A stretch of DNA of 38,409 nt from assembly GCA_018780805.1 (NCBI GenBank), contig JADMJD010000127.1:1-38409 (forward strand), in the 5' to 3' direction. The position numbers and the translations under genes are program-made. This DNA is from Rubrivivax sp. (GTDB taxonomy: Bacteria; Pseudomonadota; Gammaproteobacteria; Burkholderiales; Burkholderiaceae_C). How positions within the stretch are numbered: position 1 is the first letter of the stretch; every line of letters begins with the position of its first letter. Positions 28,313 through 36,334 of the stretch are shown here, in pieces. The notes beneath the pieces were generated by a model. It saw only the letters and a program-made list of their open reading frames with translations. It was not told the origin of the DNA and did no database searches.

Positions 28313-28381
28313 GGGTGAAGGGGCTTCATCAAGGCCCCGCACGATACCGTGTCACGCCGCCGGGTTAGGCTTGCGCCCCTG

Positions 28382-29104
28382 ATGAGCACCACGCCCGACG
28401 CCACCCCCCGCCCCAGCGGCCCAACCCCGACCAACGGCAACCCGCTGGTCGAGATCGTCATCACCATCCTGCTGCCGGCCCTGGTGCTGATGCAGCTCAG
28501 CGGTGAGGCGCGCCTGGGCCCGACCTGGGCGCTGGTGCTGGCGCTGGCCTTTCCCGTCGGCTGGGGCCTGCGCGAGGCCATCACGCGCCGCAAGCTCAGC
28601 TGGATGGCGCTGCTGGGTGTGGTCAGCACGCTGCTGACCGGCGGCATCGGCCTGCTGAAGGTCGATCCGTTCTGGCTGGCCGTGAAAGAAGCCACCGTGC
28701 CCACGCTGATCGGTCTGGTGATCCTGGGCTCGAACTGGACACCCTGGCCGCTGATCCGCATCCTGGTCTTCAACCCGACGCTGTTCGACGTCGACAAGGT
28801 CAACGCGGCGCTGAAGGCACGCGGCACGACGGTGCCCTTCGAGCTGCGGCTGCGCACCGGTACGCTGTGGCTGGCCGGCACCTTCTTCTTTTCGGCCGTG
28901 GCCAACTATTTCCTCACGCGCTGGATCGTCAACAGCCCGGCCGGCACCGAGGCCTTCAACGAAGAGCTGGGCAAGCTCACGCTGATGAGCTACCCCATCA
29001 TCGCGCTGCCGTCGATGGTGATGATGATGGGGCTGATGTTCTGGCTCGCACGCGGCGCCAAAGCCCTGACCGGGCTGGAGCTGGGCGACATGATGCGCGG
29101 CTGA
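28382..29104 (+). CDS. Integral membrane protein, VC0807-like family
   Basis: This 240-aa protein has about six hydrophobic segments (ILLPALVLMQLSG, WALVLALAFPVGWGL, MALLGVVSTLLTGGIGLL, WLAGTFFFSAVANYFLTRW and a methionine-rich ALPSMVMMMGLMFWLA). The pattern, with conserved LFNPTLFDVDKVNAALKARG-like cytoplasmic loop, fits a conserved proteobacterial family often labelled VC0807. The function is unknown. The ATG 28382 was chosen over 28349 because it opens the hydrophilic N-terminus STTPDATPRPSG. It stands alone, divergent from the ABC ATPase operon. Confidence 0.72.
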   Translation: MSTTPDATPRPSGPTPTNGNPLVEIVITILLPALVLMQLSGEARLGPTWALVLALAFPVGWGLREAITRRKLSWMALLGVVSTLLTGGIGLLKVDPFWLAVKEATVPTLIGLVILGSNWTPWPLIRILVFNPTLFDVDKVNAALKARGTTVPFELRLRTGTLWLAGTFFFSAVANYFLTRWIVNSPAGTEAFNEELGKLTLMSYPIIALPSMVMMMGLMFWLARGAKALTGLELGDMMRG

Positions 29105-29118
29105 CTCGGGTGCCTTGG

Positions 29119-30405
29119 TCAGCGTTCGACGTTGACCAGGAAGGCCTCGACCCAGGTGCCGTCCGCGCTGCGCCGGCCCTTCACCGCCACCCGCCGCCGC
29201 GGCTGCAGCCACGAAGCGGGAGCGCCCTCGAACCAGGTCGTGTCGCTCCAGTGCACGACCTTGCGCCGCAGGACGAAGCTGCGCGCCTCCGCATCCACGC
29301 TCTGGACCGTGCCTTCGATCTCGATCACCTCGTCGTCGTCGTCGTCGCGCTGCAGCTCCACCCGCTGCGCGATCAGCACCCCGCCGCTGGCGTGTCCCTC
29401 GACCGCCACCCGCTGGCCTGCCACCGCCGGCCCCGGCACATTCCAGACGGCGGCCCCGGCATCGACCGGCACCCCGTCGAGCATGAACTGGGTGGGCGAC
29501 GTGACCGCCGTCACGCGCCCTTCGAGTGCGGCGGTCTCGCGGTCGGGCAGCTGCAGCGCGTCTTCGCGCACCGAGAGCAGCGTGTCCGCTGCACCCAGTG
29601 TCAGGCGCACGACATCGCCCACCGCGAGACCCTCGGGCAGCACCACCGGCTGGTCGTCGGCCGCGCGCACGCGCAGCGTGCCGATGCCGAGCTGGCCGCT
29701 GTTGCGGTCGATCAGCGTCAGCACGCCCCGCACGGCATCCACATCGGCCGGGTCCGGCATATCGATGCGGGTGGCGACGACGCGCCGTCCCACGCGGTCG
29801 AGCTGGCCCCAGACCCGCACGCGCGTGCCGGGCTGCAGCAGCGTCCAGTCGGCGCCGAGCCGGGTGTCGAACACGGTGTCGAGCGTGACCACCACGGTCT
29901 GATCCCAGACCCGCAGCGTGGCGGCGGCGCCGTCGATGGTTTGCACCTCGCCGATCAGCTGCTCGGCGCGACGCAGCGTCAAGGCATCGGCGCTGGGCTG
30001 CCCGGTCAGGTCGGTCACCGCCGACGCGTCGATGAGCACCGTCATGCCTTGCGCCAGCGTGGTGCCGTCGAACGTGGCACCTTCGGCATCCAGGAACCGG
30101 CAAGCCGACGTGCCGAAGACGACGCCGCCGCCGGTCAGCGGTGCCACGCCGCGCAGCGCCAGGCTGAAGAAGCTGACCGGTTTGCCGGTGCCGCCGCCGT
30201 CCACGCCGCCGGTGACCTGGCGACGTCGCTCGGGTGCGAGCGTCGTGACTGCGGGCAGCGCCGCCGGCTCCGCCGATCCCCCGCCGCAGCCCGGCAGCAC
30301 AGCGGCCAGGCCACCCCAGCCCAGCAGGCAGGTCGCCTTCAGCGCCAGGCGCCGCCGAGGCTGTTGCGGTGCCTGGGGTTCAAGGCGCGGGCGGGTCGTT
30401 TTCAT
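29119..30405 (-). CDS. DUF5666-repeat lipoprotein, second copy
   Basis: This 428-aa exported protein has arginine pairs in RRRLALKATCLLG, a hydrophobic stretch and a lipobox VLPGC (Cys40), suggesting a lipoprotein, possibly Tat-dependent. Repeated beta-rich units of the DUF5666 kind follow, opening with phrases such as GEVQTID, RGVLTLID, EGRVTAV and EGTVQSVD. An acidic stretch (DDDDDE) precedes the last unit. It resembles in plan, though not in exact sequence, the lipoprotein at 10498-12147. Its ATG overlaps the end of the DUF6502 gene by 26 nt, so it is coupled to it. No catalytic or metal site is visible. Confidence 0.8.
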   Translation of the reverse strand: MKTTRPRLEPQAPQQPRRRLALKATCLLGWGGLAAVLPGCGGGSAEPAALPAVTTLAPERRRQVTGGVDGGGTGKPVSFFSLALRGVAPLTGGGVVFGTSACRFLDAEGATFDGTTLAQGMTVLIDASAVTDLTGQPSADALTLRRAEQLIGEVQTIDGAAATLRVWDQTVVVTLDTVFDTRLGADWTLLQPGTRVRVWGQLDRVGRRVVATRIDMPDPADVDAVRGVLTLIDRNSGQLGIGTLRVRAADDQPVVLPEGLAVGDVVRLTLGAADTLLSVREDALQLPDRETAALEGRVTAVTSPTQFMLDGVPVDAGAAVWNVPGPAVAGQRVAVEGHASGGVLIAQRVELQRDDDDDEVIEIEGTVQSVDAEARSFVLRRKVVHWSDTTWFEGAPASWLQPRRRVAVKGRRSADGTWVEAFLVNVER

Positions 30406-31225
30406 GGGGTGTCTCCGACAAGGGTTCCTGGTAGCTGAACAGCCCCACGCGCGCCCGGTGCGTGGGCACCCGGCCGTGGAGCCGATCTTCTTGGATCAGT
30501 CGTTCGAGCGCCGGCACCAGGCTGGCCGTCACCTGCTGCCACTGCGCCTGCGCCAGCGCGCGCACGGCCTGTGCCGATGCCTCGGACAGATCGTCCGTGA
30601 ACACCGCCTGCTCGACGTGGCGCCGGTCGCGGTGCAGCACGTTCGCCGTGGCGGCGGCCAGATGGTCGCCCACGTTGTTCGACAGGAAGCCGAGCAGGCG
30701 CGGGTCGTCGGCCGGCGGCACGAAGCTGTCGCGCAGCAGGCGCACGGTCTGCCCGTCCGGGTCGAACTCGGCCAGGCCCAGACGGCACAGCTCGTCCAGC
30801 AGGCTGCGGGCATGCACGTGGCGGGTGACCGAGCCGGCCAGCGCCTCGAAGCTGGGGGCCGGGCCGGCGCGCGGCAGCGTCAGCGGGCGACCGTCGGCGT
30901 CGTGCCAGCCCGGGTCCGACACCCAGCGCAGGAAAACACGTGTCGCGGGGGCCGGGCGCTGCTCGGTCTGCGGTTGCAGGCTGTCCGAGATGCGCTTGAC
31001 CTCGCGCCGCCCGATGCCGGTGGCCACGCTGACCTGGCTCACGTCGCGTGCCCCCGCCGCACCGGCGTTCTGGCGCGTTTCGCGGGCGGCACGCACGTAG
31101 GCGCGCTTGAACAGCTCCTCGGCCTCTGCAAACGGCAGGCCCTGCGAGACGGCCAGCCGCGACAAGGGCACGAGGATGCGCTCGATCGTGTCTCGTAACA
31201 GTTGCTGACAATCTTTGTTCGACAT
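30380..31225 (-). CDS. DUF6502 family protein, possible winged-helix regulator
   Basis: This 281-aa protein of unknown function matches the DUF6502 family as I recall it (MSNKDCQQLLRDTIERILVPL start, central HARSLLDELCRLGLAEFD). Residues about 63-82 (VSQVSVATGIGRREVKRISD) look like a helix-turn-helix, with a second winged-helix-like stretch near residues 130-170. There is no signal peptide or membrane segment. It is transcribed from a near-consensus sigma70 promoter that contains a perfect 21-bp palindrome, and it is coupled to a DUF5666 gene. I suspect a DNA-binding autoregulator; this is inference. DUF6502 is otherwise uncharacterised. Confidence 0.72.
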   Translation of the reverse strand: MSNKDCQQLLRDTIERILVPLSRLAVSQGLPFAEAEELFKRAYVRAARETRQNAGAAGARDVSQVSVATGIGRREVKRISDSLQPQTEQRPAPATRVFLRWVSDPGWHDADGRPLTLPRAGPAPSFEALAGSVTRHVHARSLLDELCRLGLAEFDPDGQTVRLLRDSFVPPADDPRLLGFLSNNVGDHLAAATANVLHRDRRHVEQAVFTDDLSEASAQAVRALAQAQWQQVTASLVPALERLIQEDRLHGRVPTHRARVGLFSYQEPLSETPHENDPPAP

Positions 31226-31242
31226 CGTGGGGCTTTGGCGCG

Positions 31243-31271
31243 ATAGTAAATGCGCAATTTGCGCATTTCAA
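31243..31271 (-). promoter_or_regulatory. Sigma70-type promoter for the DUF6502-DUF5666 operon
   Basis: On the minus strand, TTGAAA (31271-31266, 5 of 6 to consensus) and TACTAT (31248-31243) are separated by exactly 17 bp. The predicted start is near 31236, giving a leader of about 10 nt before ATG 31225. This is the best sigma70 promoter in the window and stands out against the GC-rich surroundings. Confidence 0.7.
31248..31268. promoter_or_regulatory. Perfect 21-bp palindromic operator
   Basis: The left arm AAATGCGCAA (31248-31257) and right arm TTGCGCATTT (31259-31268) are exact reverse complements around a single T at 31258. It fills the 17-bp spacer of the DUF6502 promoter and reaches into both hexamers, a typical repressor position. 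The region also lies about 65 nt upstream of the divergent iorA-type gene, so one regulator could act on both operons. Confidence 0.75.
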
Positions 31272-31331
31272 CACATTTCTGGACGCCGCGGCCGATGATG
31301 CCGGGCTTCCGCACGCCAACCGGAGGCTGCC

Positions 31332-31772
31332 ATGCCCACCCTGACCCTCACCGTCAACGACCAGTCCCACACCGTCAACGTCTCCAGCGGCGAGATGCCG
31401 CTGCTCTGGGTCCTGCGCGACCTGATCGGCCTCACCGGCACCAAGTACGGCTGCGGGATCGAGGTCTGCGGCGCCTGCACGGTGTGGGTCAACGGCCAGC
31501 CGGAGAAGTCCTGTGATTTCGACGTGTCGTCGGCCGTCGGCAAGCGCATCACCACCATCGAGGGCCTGTCGGCTGACCGCAGCCACCCGGCCCAGGTGGC
31601 CTGGATCGAACACCAGGTGCCGCAGTGCGGCTTCTGCCAGTCGGGCATGTTGATGTCGGTGGCCGGCGCGATGCGGGCGGGTCACCATGGCAGCGAGATC
31701 GCCAGCGAGGTGCACAACGTCTGCGTCTGCGGCACCTACCAGCGCATCCGCGATGCGGTGAGCGGCCTGTGA
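31332..31772 (+). CDS. [2Fe-2S] small subunit of molybdenum hydroxylase (IorA-like)
   Basis: This 146-aa ferredoxin-like subunit carries two [2Fe-2S] clusters: Cys41, Cys46, Cys49 and Cys61 (plant-type) and Cys99, Cys102, Cys131 and Cys133 (unique alpha-helical cluster, ending CVCGTYQRIR). The family comprises isoquinoline 1-oxidoreductase alpha, CoxS and aldehyde oxidoreductases. It passes electrons away from the molybdopterin subunit encoded next. GGAGG lies 6 nt before ATG 31332. It has no signal peptide, whereas its partner has a Tat signal, so it is probably co-exported with it. Substrate is unknown. Confidence 0.93.
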   Translation: MPTLTLTVNDQSHTVNVSSGEMPLLWVLRDLIGLTGTKYGCGIEVCGACTVWVNGQPEKSCDFDVSSAVGKRITTIEGLSADRSHPAQVAWIEHQVPQCGFCQSGMLMSVAGAMRAGHHGSEIASEVHNVCVCGTYQRIRDAVSGL

Positions 31773-31786
31773 ACGAGGAGCACGGC

Positions 31787-34021
31787 ATGACCCACTCCAC
31801 ACCTTCTCTTGATCGGCGTCAGTTCCTGGGTGCCACCGGCGGCCTGACCCTCGCCTTCATGCTGCCGGCCGGCGCGGCCAGGCGCGTCGCGCCCGCGGTG
31901 GCCGGCGGCGTCAACACCTGGCTGACCATCGCTGCCGACGACAGCGTCACGCTGACCATCGGCTCGTCCGACATGGGCCAGGGTTCGTTCCAGGGCCTGG
32001 GCCAGGTGCTGGCCGAGGACCTGATGGTGGACCCGCGCCGCATCCGGCTCGTGCAAGGCGGCCCGACGATGGCCAGCCCCGCGCCCATCGGCACCGCCAT
32101 CAACACCGTGGGCAGCGGCGTCACGCGCAACAACTTCTGGAAGCTGCGTGACGCGTCGGCCATCGCCCGCGAGACCCTGGTGATGGCGGCGATGAACCGC
32201 CACGGCGACACCACCCGCGCCAACTACAGCGTGGCCGACGGCGTGATCACACACGCGCCCAGTGGCACCACCTACCGCTACGGCAGCGTGGCCGACGATG
32301 CCGGGCGCCTGACGCCGCCGGCCAGCGCAACGCTGGTGCCAGATGCCGAGTTCAAGTCCATCGGCCAGCCGCTGCCGCGCCAGGACATCCCGGCCAAGGT
32401 GGACGGCAGTGCGCAGTACGGGCTGGACGTGCGCCTGCCCGGCATGGTGTACGCCGTGATCAAACACGGCGCCTTCGGCAGCACGCTGGCGGCCACGCCC
32501 GCCGTGCCGCCCGGCATGCTGGCCGTCGTGCCCACGACGGTGGTCACCGCCAGTGCACGCGGCACCGAGAAGGTGGGCGCCATCAACGCGCTGGCAGTGG
32601 TCGGCCCGAACACCTGGGACACCTGGCGTGCCGCCAATGCACTGCGACCGCGCTGGACCGCCCCCGCCGATGCCGCCGTACTCAACAGCGCCCAGTTCAT
32701 GGCCGATGCCCGTGCGCTGGCTGTCTCGGCCACACCTTATGTGCCTGGTGGCGCCAACCCGCCCGGCACGCTGTACACGGTGGAGGGCAACCCGGCCGCC
32801 GCGCAGGCCGCCATCGACACTGCGGCCAAGCAGCTGGACGTGACCTACACGCTGCCCTACGTGGCCCACGCCTGCCTGGAAGTGCTGAACTGCACCGTGG
32901 ACTACGTGGCCGGCGTGCGCTGCGATGTCTATGTGCCGACCCAGTCGGCCAAGACCACGCTGAGCACGGTGATGGCCATCACCGGCATGACCGAGGCCCA
33001 GGTGAAGATCCACACCACGCTGCTGGGTGGTGGCCTCGGCCGCAAGGCGGAGATGGACTTCGTCGCCCAGGCGGTGCAGGTCGGCATGGCCGTGCAGCGA
33101 CCGGTCAAGCTGATGTGGCCGCGTGAAGAAGACTTCATGCGCGACCAGTACCGCCCCATGGCCCTGGTGCACGCCCGTGCCGGGCTGGACGCGGCGCGCA
33201 GCGTCGTGGGCTGGAGCTACCGCAACATCTCGCCCTCCATCCAGGGCCAGCGCGGGGCGGTGCTCGGCGCCACTGGCGACAGCCAGGGCTACGAGGCCTC
33301 GAATGCATTGCCGTACAGCTTCGGCGCGCGCGGCATCGAGTGGGTGTCCCACCCCTCGCCCATCCCGGTGGGTTACTGGCGCTCGGTGGGCGCGTCGGTC
33401 AACACCTTTGCCGTCGAGAGCCTGATGGACGAGCTGGCGCTGGCCGCCGGCGAAGACCCTTACCAGTTCCGGCGTTCCCGTCTGACCGACCCGCGCTGGC
33501 TGGCGGTGCTGGACAACGTGGCCACGGCCTCGCGTTGGGGCACGCCTGTCAGCGGCGGCGGCGCGCGCGGCATCGCCATCGGCAAGGCCTTCAACACCAT
33601 CGTGGCCCAGGTGGTCGAGATCGCATCGGTGTCGCGCACCGGCATCAAGGTGCGCAAGATCACCGTGGTGGTGGACTGCTACCTGGCCGTCAACCCGGCC
33701 TCGGTGGAAGCGCAGATCATCGGCGGCGTGGTGCACGGCCTGAACGCGGCGCTCTGGGGCAAGCAGAACTTCACCGGCGGCAAGGCCCAGTCGCGCAACT
33801 TCAACCGCAGCCGCATGCTGCGCCTGCAGGAGATGCCGCAGGTCAGCGTGATCCTGATGCCGCCGCCGGCCCAGGCCGACCGCGCGGCCGTCATCGGCGG
33901 CATCGGCGAGCTGGGCGTGCCGACGCTGGCGCCGGCGCTGGCGAATGCCCACGCGGCCTTGACGAAGAAGCGCCAGCGCGACCTGCCGTTTTTCCCCAGC
34001 GCGACGATGGGTGACGGCTGA
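31787..34021 (+). CDS. Molybdopterin-binding large subunit, xanthine dehydrogenase/IorB family
   Basis: This 744-aa catalytic subunit binds the molybdenum cofactor and hydroxylates aldehydes or N-heterocycles. The twin-arginine signal is classic (DRRQFLGATGG, residues 9-19). Family motifs include GSSDMGQGSFQGLGQ, LLGGGLGRK near residue 410 and GGIGELGVP, where Glu708 is the candidate catalytic glutamate. The sequence is of the IorB type, in which the large subunit is one polypeptide without the FAD subunit. GAGGAG precedes ATG 31787 by 6 nt, and a longer frame starting at 31625 is rejected. No cytochrome partner or XdhC maturation factor lies next to the pair in this window. Confidence 0.92.
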   Translation: MTHSTPSLDRRQFLGATGGLTLAFMLPAGAARRVAPAVAGGVNTWLTIAADDSVTLTIGSSDMGQGSFQGLGQVLAEDLMVDPRRIRLVQGGPTMASPAPIGTAINTVGSGVTRNNFWKLRDASAIARETLVMAAMNRHGDTTRANYSVADGVITHAPSGTTYRYGSVADDAGRLTPPASATLVPDAEFKSIGQPLPRQDIPAKVDGSAQYGLDVRLPGMVYAVIKHGAFGSTLAATPAVPPGMLAVVPTTVVTASARGTEKVGAINALAVVGPNTWDTWRAANALRPRWTAPADAAVLNSAQFMADARALAVSATPYVPGGANPPGTLYTVEGNPAAAQAAIDTAAKQLDVTYTLPYVAHACLEVLNCTVDYVAGVRCDVYVPTQSAKTTLSTVMAITGMTEAQVKIHTTLLGGGLGRKAEMDFVAQAVQVGMAVQRPVKLMWPREEDFMRDQYRPMALVHARAGLDAARSVVGWSYRNISPSIQGQRGAVLGATGDSQGYEASNALPYSFGARGIEWVSHPSPIPVGYWRSVGASVNTFAVESLMDELALAAGEDPYQFRRSRLTDPRWLAVLDNVATASRWGTPVSGGGARGIAIGKAFNTIVAQVVEIASVSRTGIKVRKITVVVDCYLAVNPASVEAQIIGGVVHGLNAALWGKQNFTGGKAQSRNFNRSRMLRLQEMPQVSVILMPPPAQADRAAVIGGIGELGVPTLAPALANAHAALTKKRQRDLPFFPSATMGDG

Positions 34022-34033
34022 CGGGGTGCCGCC

Positions 34034-35395
34034 TCAGCCGCCTGGACGCAGTTCCTCGTGTGGGGGCGTTGGCGGGCGGTGCACCAGCGGGGGCGCCCAG
34101 TCGGCGGGCGCCACCACCTGCGGTTGCGCGGGGTCGGACCGGTAGTGCGGCGACATGATCTGCACGCCGTTTTCATTGAACACGTCCTGGATGTTGGCGT
34201 GCAGCGCGCTGATGGCCTCGACCCGCCGCCGCGGCGCGCTCTTGTTGCCCTGGGCGCACAGCCGGTACTCCACGTAGAAGTCCGACAGCGCCGTCTGCAC
34301 GACGAAGGGCACCGGCGAGTCGGCCACGCCCGGCGTGCGGCGCGCGGCTTCCAGCATCATCGTGTGCACCTGGCGCCACGGTGTGGCGTAGCCGATGGTG
34401 ACGGCGGCGTGCAGCATGAACTGCCCGTTGTCCACCAGGCGCGAGAAGTTGCGCACCGGCTGCGTGATCAGCGACGCACTGGGCAGGCTCACCTCCACCC
34501 CCAGGCCGGTGTGCAACTTGGTGGCGAACAGGCCGATCGACGTGACCGTGCCTTCGGTGTCGCCGATCTTCACGTACTCGCCCACCCGCAGCGCACGGGC
34601 GTACATCAGGCTCAGCCCCGCCATCGCCTGGCCCACCACACCCGAGGCGCCCAGCGACAGCATCAACCCCGCCAGCACCGTGACGCCCTTGAAAGCCTCG
34701 CTCTCGGCGCCGGGCAGGTAGGGGTAGGCCATGGCCAGCGCAAACAGCCAGATGACGACGTTGCTGAGCCGCCGCGTGGGCGCGGCGATGTCGGCGTCCA
34801 GCCAGCTGACCTGCAGCTCGCCGTGTTCGACCCGTGACATGAACGCCGTGTTGGCGCGTGTGGCCAGCCGGGCGATGAAGAAGATCAGCACCGCCGTCAG
34901 CAGCCCCGGCACCGCCCCCACCGCGGCCAGCGCAAACCGGCCCAACACGTCCAGCAGCCATTGCGAAGAGCGTTCGCCCCAGGGCCGCGTCAGCGCAAAC
35001 TGCTGCAGCACGAAGCTGAACCACAGGTCCAGCAGCAAGAGTGTCAGGCCCCAGGTGAGCGCCGTGGCCGCCGCGCGTGTCCCGGTGTGGGCATGTTCGC
35101 TGTAGGTGCCGATGACACTGCGCTCGGGGTGTTCGGCCCGCCAGCGCAGCAGGCGGCGGTCCAGCGCCGCCACGACGCGCCGGCGCAGCCAGAACAGGCC
35201 GCGCAGCAGGGCATAGGCCAGGAGGCTGGCCCCCAGGGCATAGGCACTTCCCAGCGCCAGTGCGTGCCAGGGCGGGGTGCTGCCGGCGGCGCCGGTCTGG
35301 GCCAACGCGGCGGGGCCGGCGATCAAGGCCCCGCCCCACAGCGGCCGGGCGAACCGGTGGATCAGGCGCCCGAAGGTGATGACATGACACGACAC
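34034..35395 (-). CDS. MscS family mechanosensitive channel
   Basis: This 453-aa membrane protein has an N-terminal signal-like segment (ALIAGPAALAQ), several helices and an MscS-type pore and beta domain (GLMLSLGASGVVGQAMAGLSLMYARALRVGEYVKIGDTEGTVTSIG), followed by a cytoplasmic vestibule domain (VEVSLPSASLITQPVRNFSR). Such channels open on membrane tension and release solutes during osmotic downshock. The start is GTG 35395 with GGGGAG 6 nt upstream; an alternative TTG at 35419 has no site. It is convergent with the IorB-type gene and separated from the dioxygenase gene by 50 nt. It is longer than the 286-aa MscS of E. coli but within the range of larger MscS homologues. Confidence 0.9.
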   Translation of the reverse strand: MSCHVITFGRLIHRFARPLWGGALIAGPAALAQTGAAGSTPPWHALALGSAYALGASLLAYALLRGLFWLRRRVVAALDRRLLRWRAEHPERSVIGTYSEHAHTGTRAAATALTWGLTLLLLDLWFSFVLQQFALTRPWGERSSQWLLDVLGRFALAAVGAVPGLLTAVLIFFIARLATRANTAFMSRVEHGELQVSWLDADIAAPTRRLSNVVIWLFALAMAYPYLPGAESEAFKGVTVLAGLMLSLGASGVVGQAMAGLSLMYARALRVGEYVKIGDTEGTVTSIGLFATKLHTGLGVEVSLPSASLITQPVRNFSRLVDNGQFMLHAAVTIGYATPWRQVHTMMLEAARRTPGVADSPVPFVVQTALSDFYVEYRLCAQGNKSAPRRRVEAISALHANIQDVFNENGVQIMSPHYRSDPAQPQVVAPADWAPPLVHRPPTPPHEELRPGG

Positions 35396-35444
35396 CCGCT
35401 GCTCCCCTGGGATGGACAACCAGTATCGCCGCAGCGCGGGTGCG

Positions 35445-36326
35445 TCAGGCCAGCGCGGCGGCCTCCGGCGAGGTCAACACCTCCTCCGTCGTCGCACGGC
35501 GCAGTTCGCGCCGCTCCGACAGGTCGTACCAGCGGCCGCGGTGCACGGTGGCGGTGTTGTCCCACATCACCAGGTCGCCCACGGCCCAGCGGTGGCGGTA
35601 GACAAATTCGCGCTGCGTGGCGTGTTCCAGCAGGTCCATCAGCAGCATGCGGCCCTCGGCCAGGGTCATGCCCGGGATCTCGCAGGTGTGCACACCCACG
35701 TACAGCGCCTTGCGCCCGCTGCGCGGGTCGGTCTGCACCAGCGGCCATTCCACCGCTTGCAGCGTGTTTTTCTGTTCGTCGGTGTAGGCCGTGTCGCCGA
35801 GCAGGAACCGCGAGTGCAACGCGTAGTGCACCGCACGCAGGCCCTGCACCTGGCGCTGCTGCCAGTCGGGCAGGTGGTCCCAGGCCAGGCGCAGGTCGGC
35901 AAACTCGGTGTCGCCGCCGAAGGCCGGTGTGACCACCGCGTGCAGCATCGAGTACTTGGCACGTGGGCGCTGGAAGCTGGAATCGCTGTGCCAGAGCTGG
36001 TTGGCCACGTTGCCGACGATCTTGCCGTGTTCGCGTTCGGCCACCTGGCCATCGGCCTTGACGTTGGAGATGTCGGCCAGCTCGGCGTAGTCAAAGCGGT
36101 GCGGCCCGCCCTTGAGCTTGCGCAGCCCCAGGTCCAGCGGGCCGAAGTGCTTGGCGTAGTTGATCTGCTGGTGCTGGTCGAGCTGCTGGCCGGGGAACAC
36201 CAGCACGGCGTGGGTGTCCATCAGTGTCTCGATGCGCTGCACCTCGGCGGGTGTGAGCGGCGTGCGCAGGTCGATGCCTTCGACGCGCGCGCTGAACGGG
36301 TGCTGTGGGGTGATGGTCCAGGTCAT
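35445..36326 (-). CDS. TauD/TfdA family Fe(II)/2-oxoglutarate dioxygenase
   Basis: This 293-aa cytoplasmic oxygenase has the iron facial triad His113-x-Asp115 (LWHSDSSF) and His262 (TVHRGRWYDL), with Arg residues downstream for 2-oxoglutarate. Members oxidise taurine, 2,4-D, alkyl sulfates or similar substrates, releasing succinate and CO2. The start ATG 36326 follows GAGG 6 nt upstream; the longer frame to 37130 is a shadow of the binding-protein gene. It is co-oriented with a Bug-type binding protein and an IclR regulator, so all three probably serve one substrate. Sequence alone does not reveal which. Confidence 0.92.
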   Translation of the reverse strand: MTWTITPQHPFSARVEGIDLRTPLTPAEVQRIETLMDTHAVLVFPGQQLDQHQQINYAKHFGPLDLGLRKLKGGPHRFDYAELADISNVKADGQVAEREHGKIVGNVANQLWHSDSSFQRPRAKYSMLHAVVTPAFGGDTEFADLRLAWDHLPDWQQRQVQGLRAVHYALHSRFLLGDTAYTDEQKNTLQAVEWPLVQTDPRSGRKALYVGVHTCEIPGMTLAEGRMLLMDLLEHATQREFVYRHRWAVGDLVMWDNTATVHRGRWYDLSERRELRRATTEEVLTSPEAAALA

Positions 36327-36334
36327 GGTGTGCC

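Noticed and set aside
31248..31300. A plus-strand promoter for iorA-type gene overlapping the palindrome
   Set aside because: TTGCGC could serve as a -35, but no -10 hexamer lies at 16-18 nt. The minus-strand promoter is far better.
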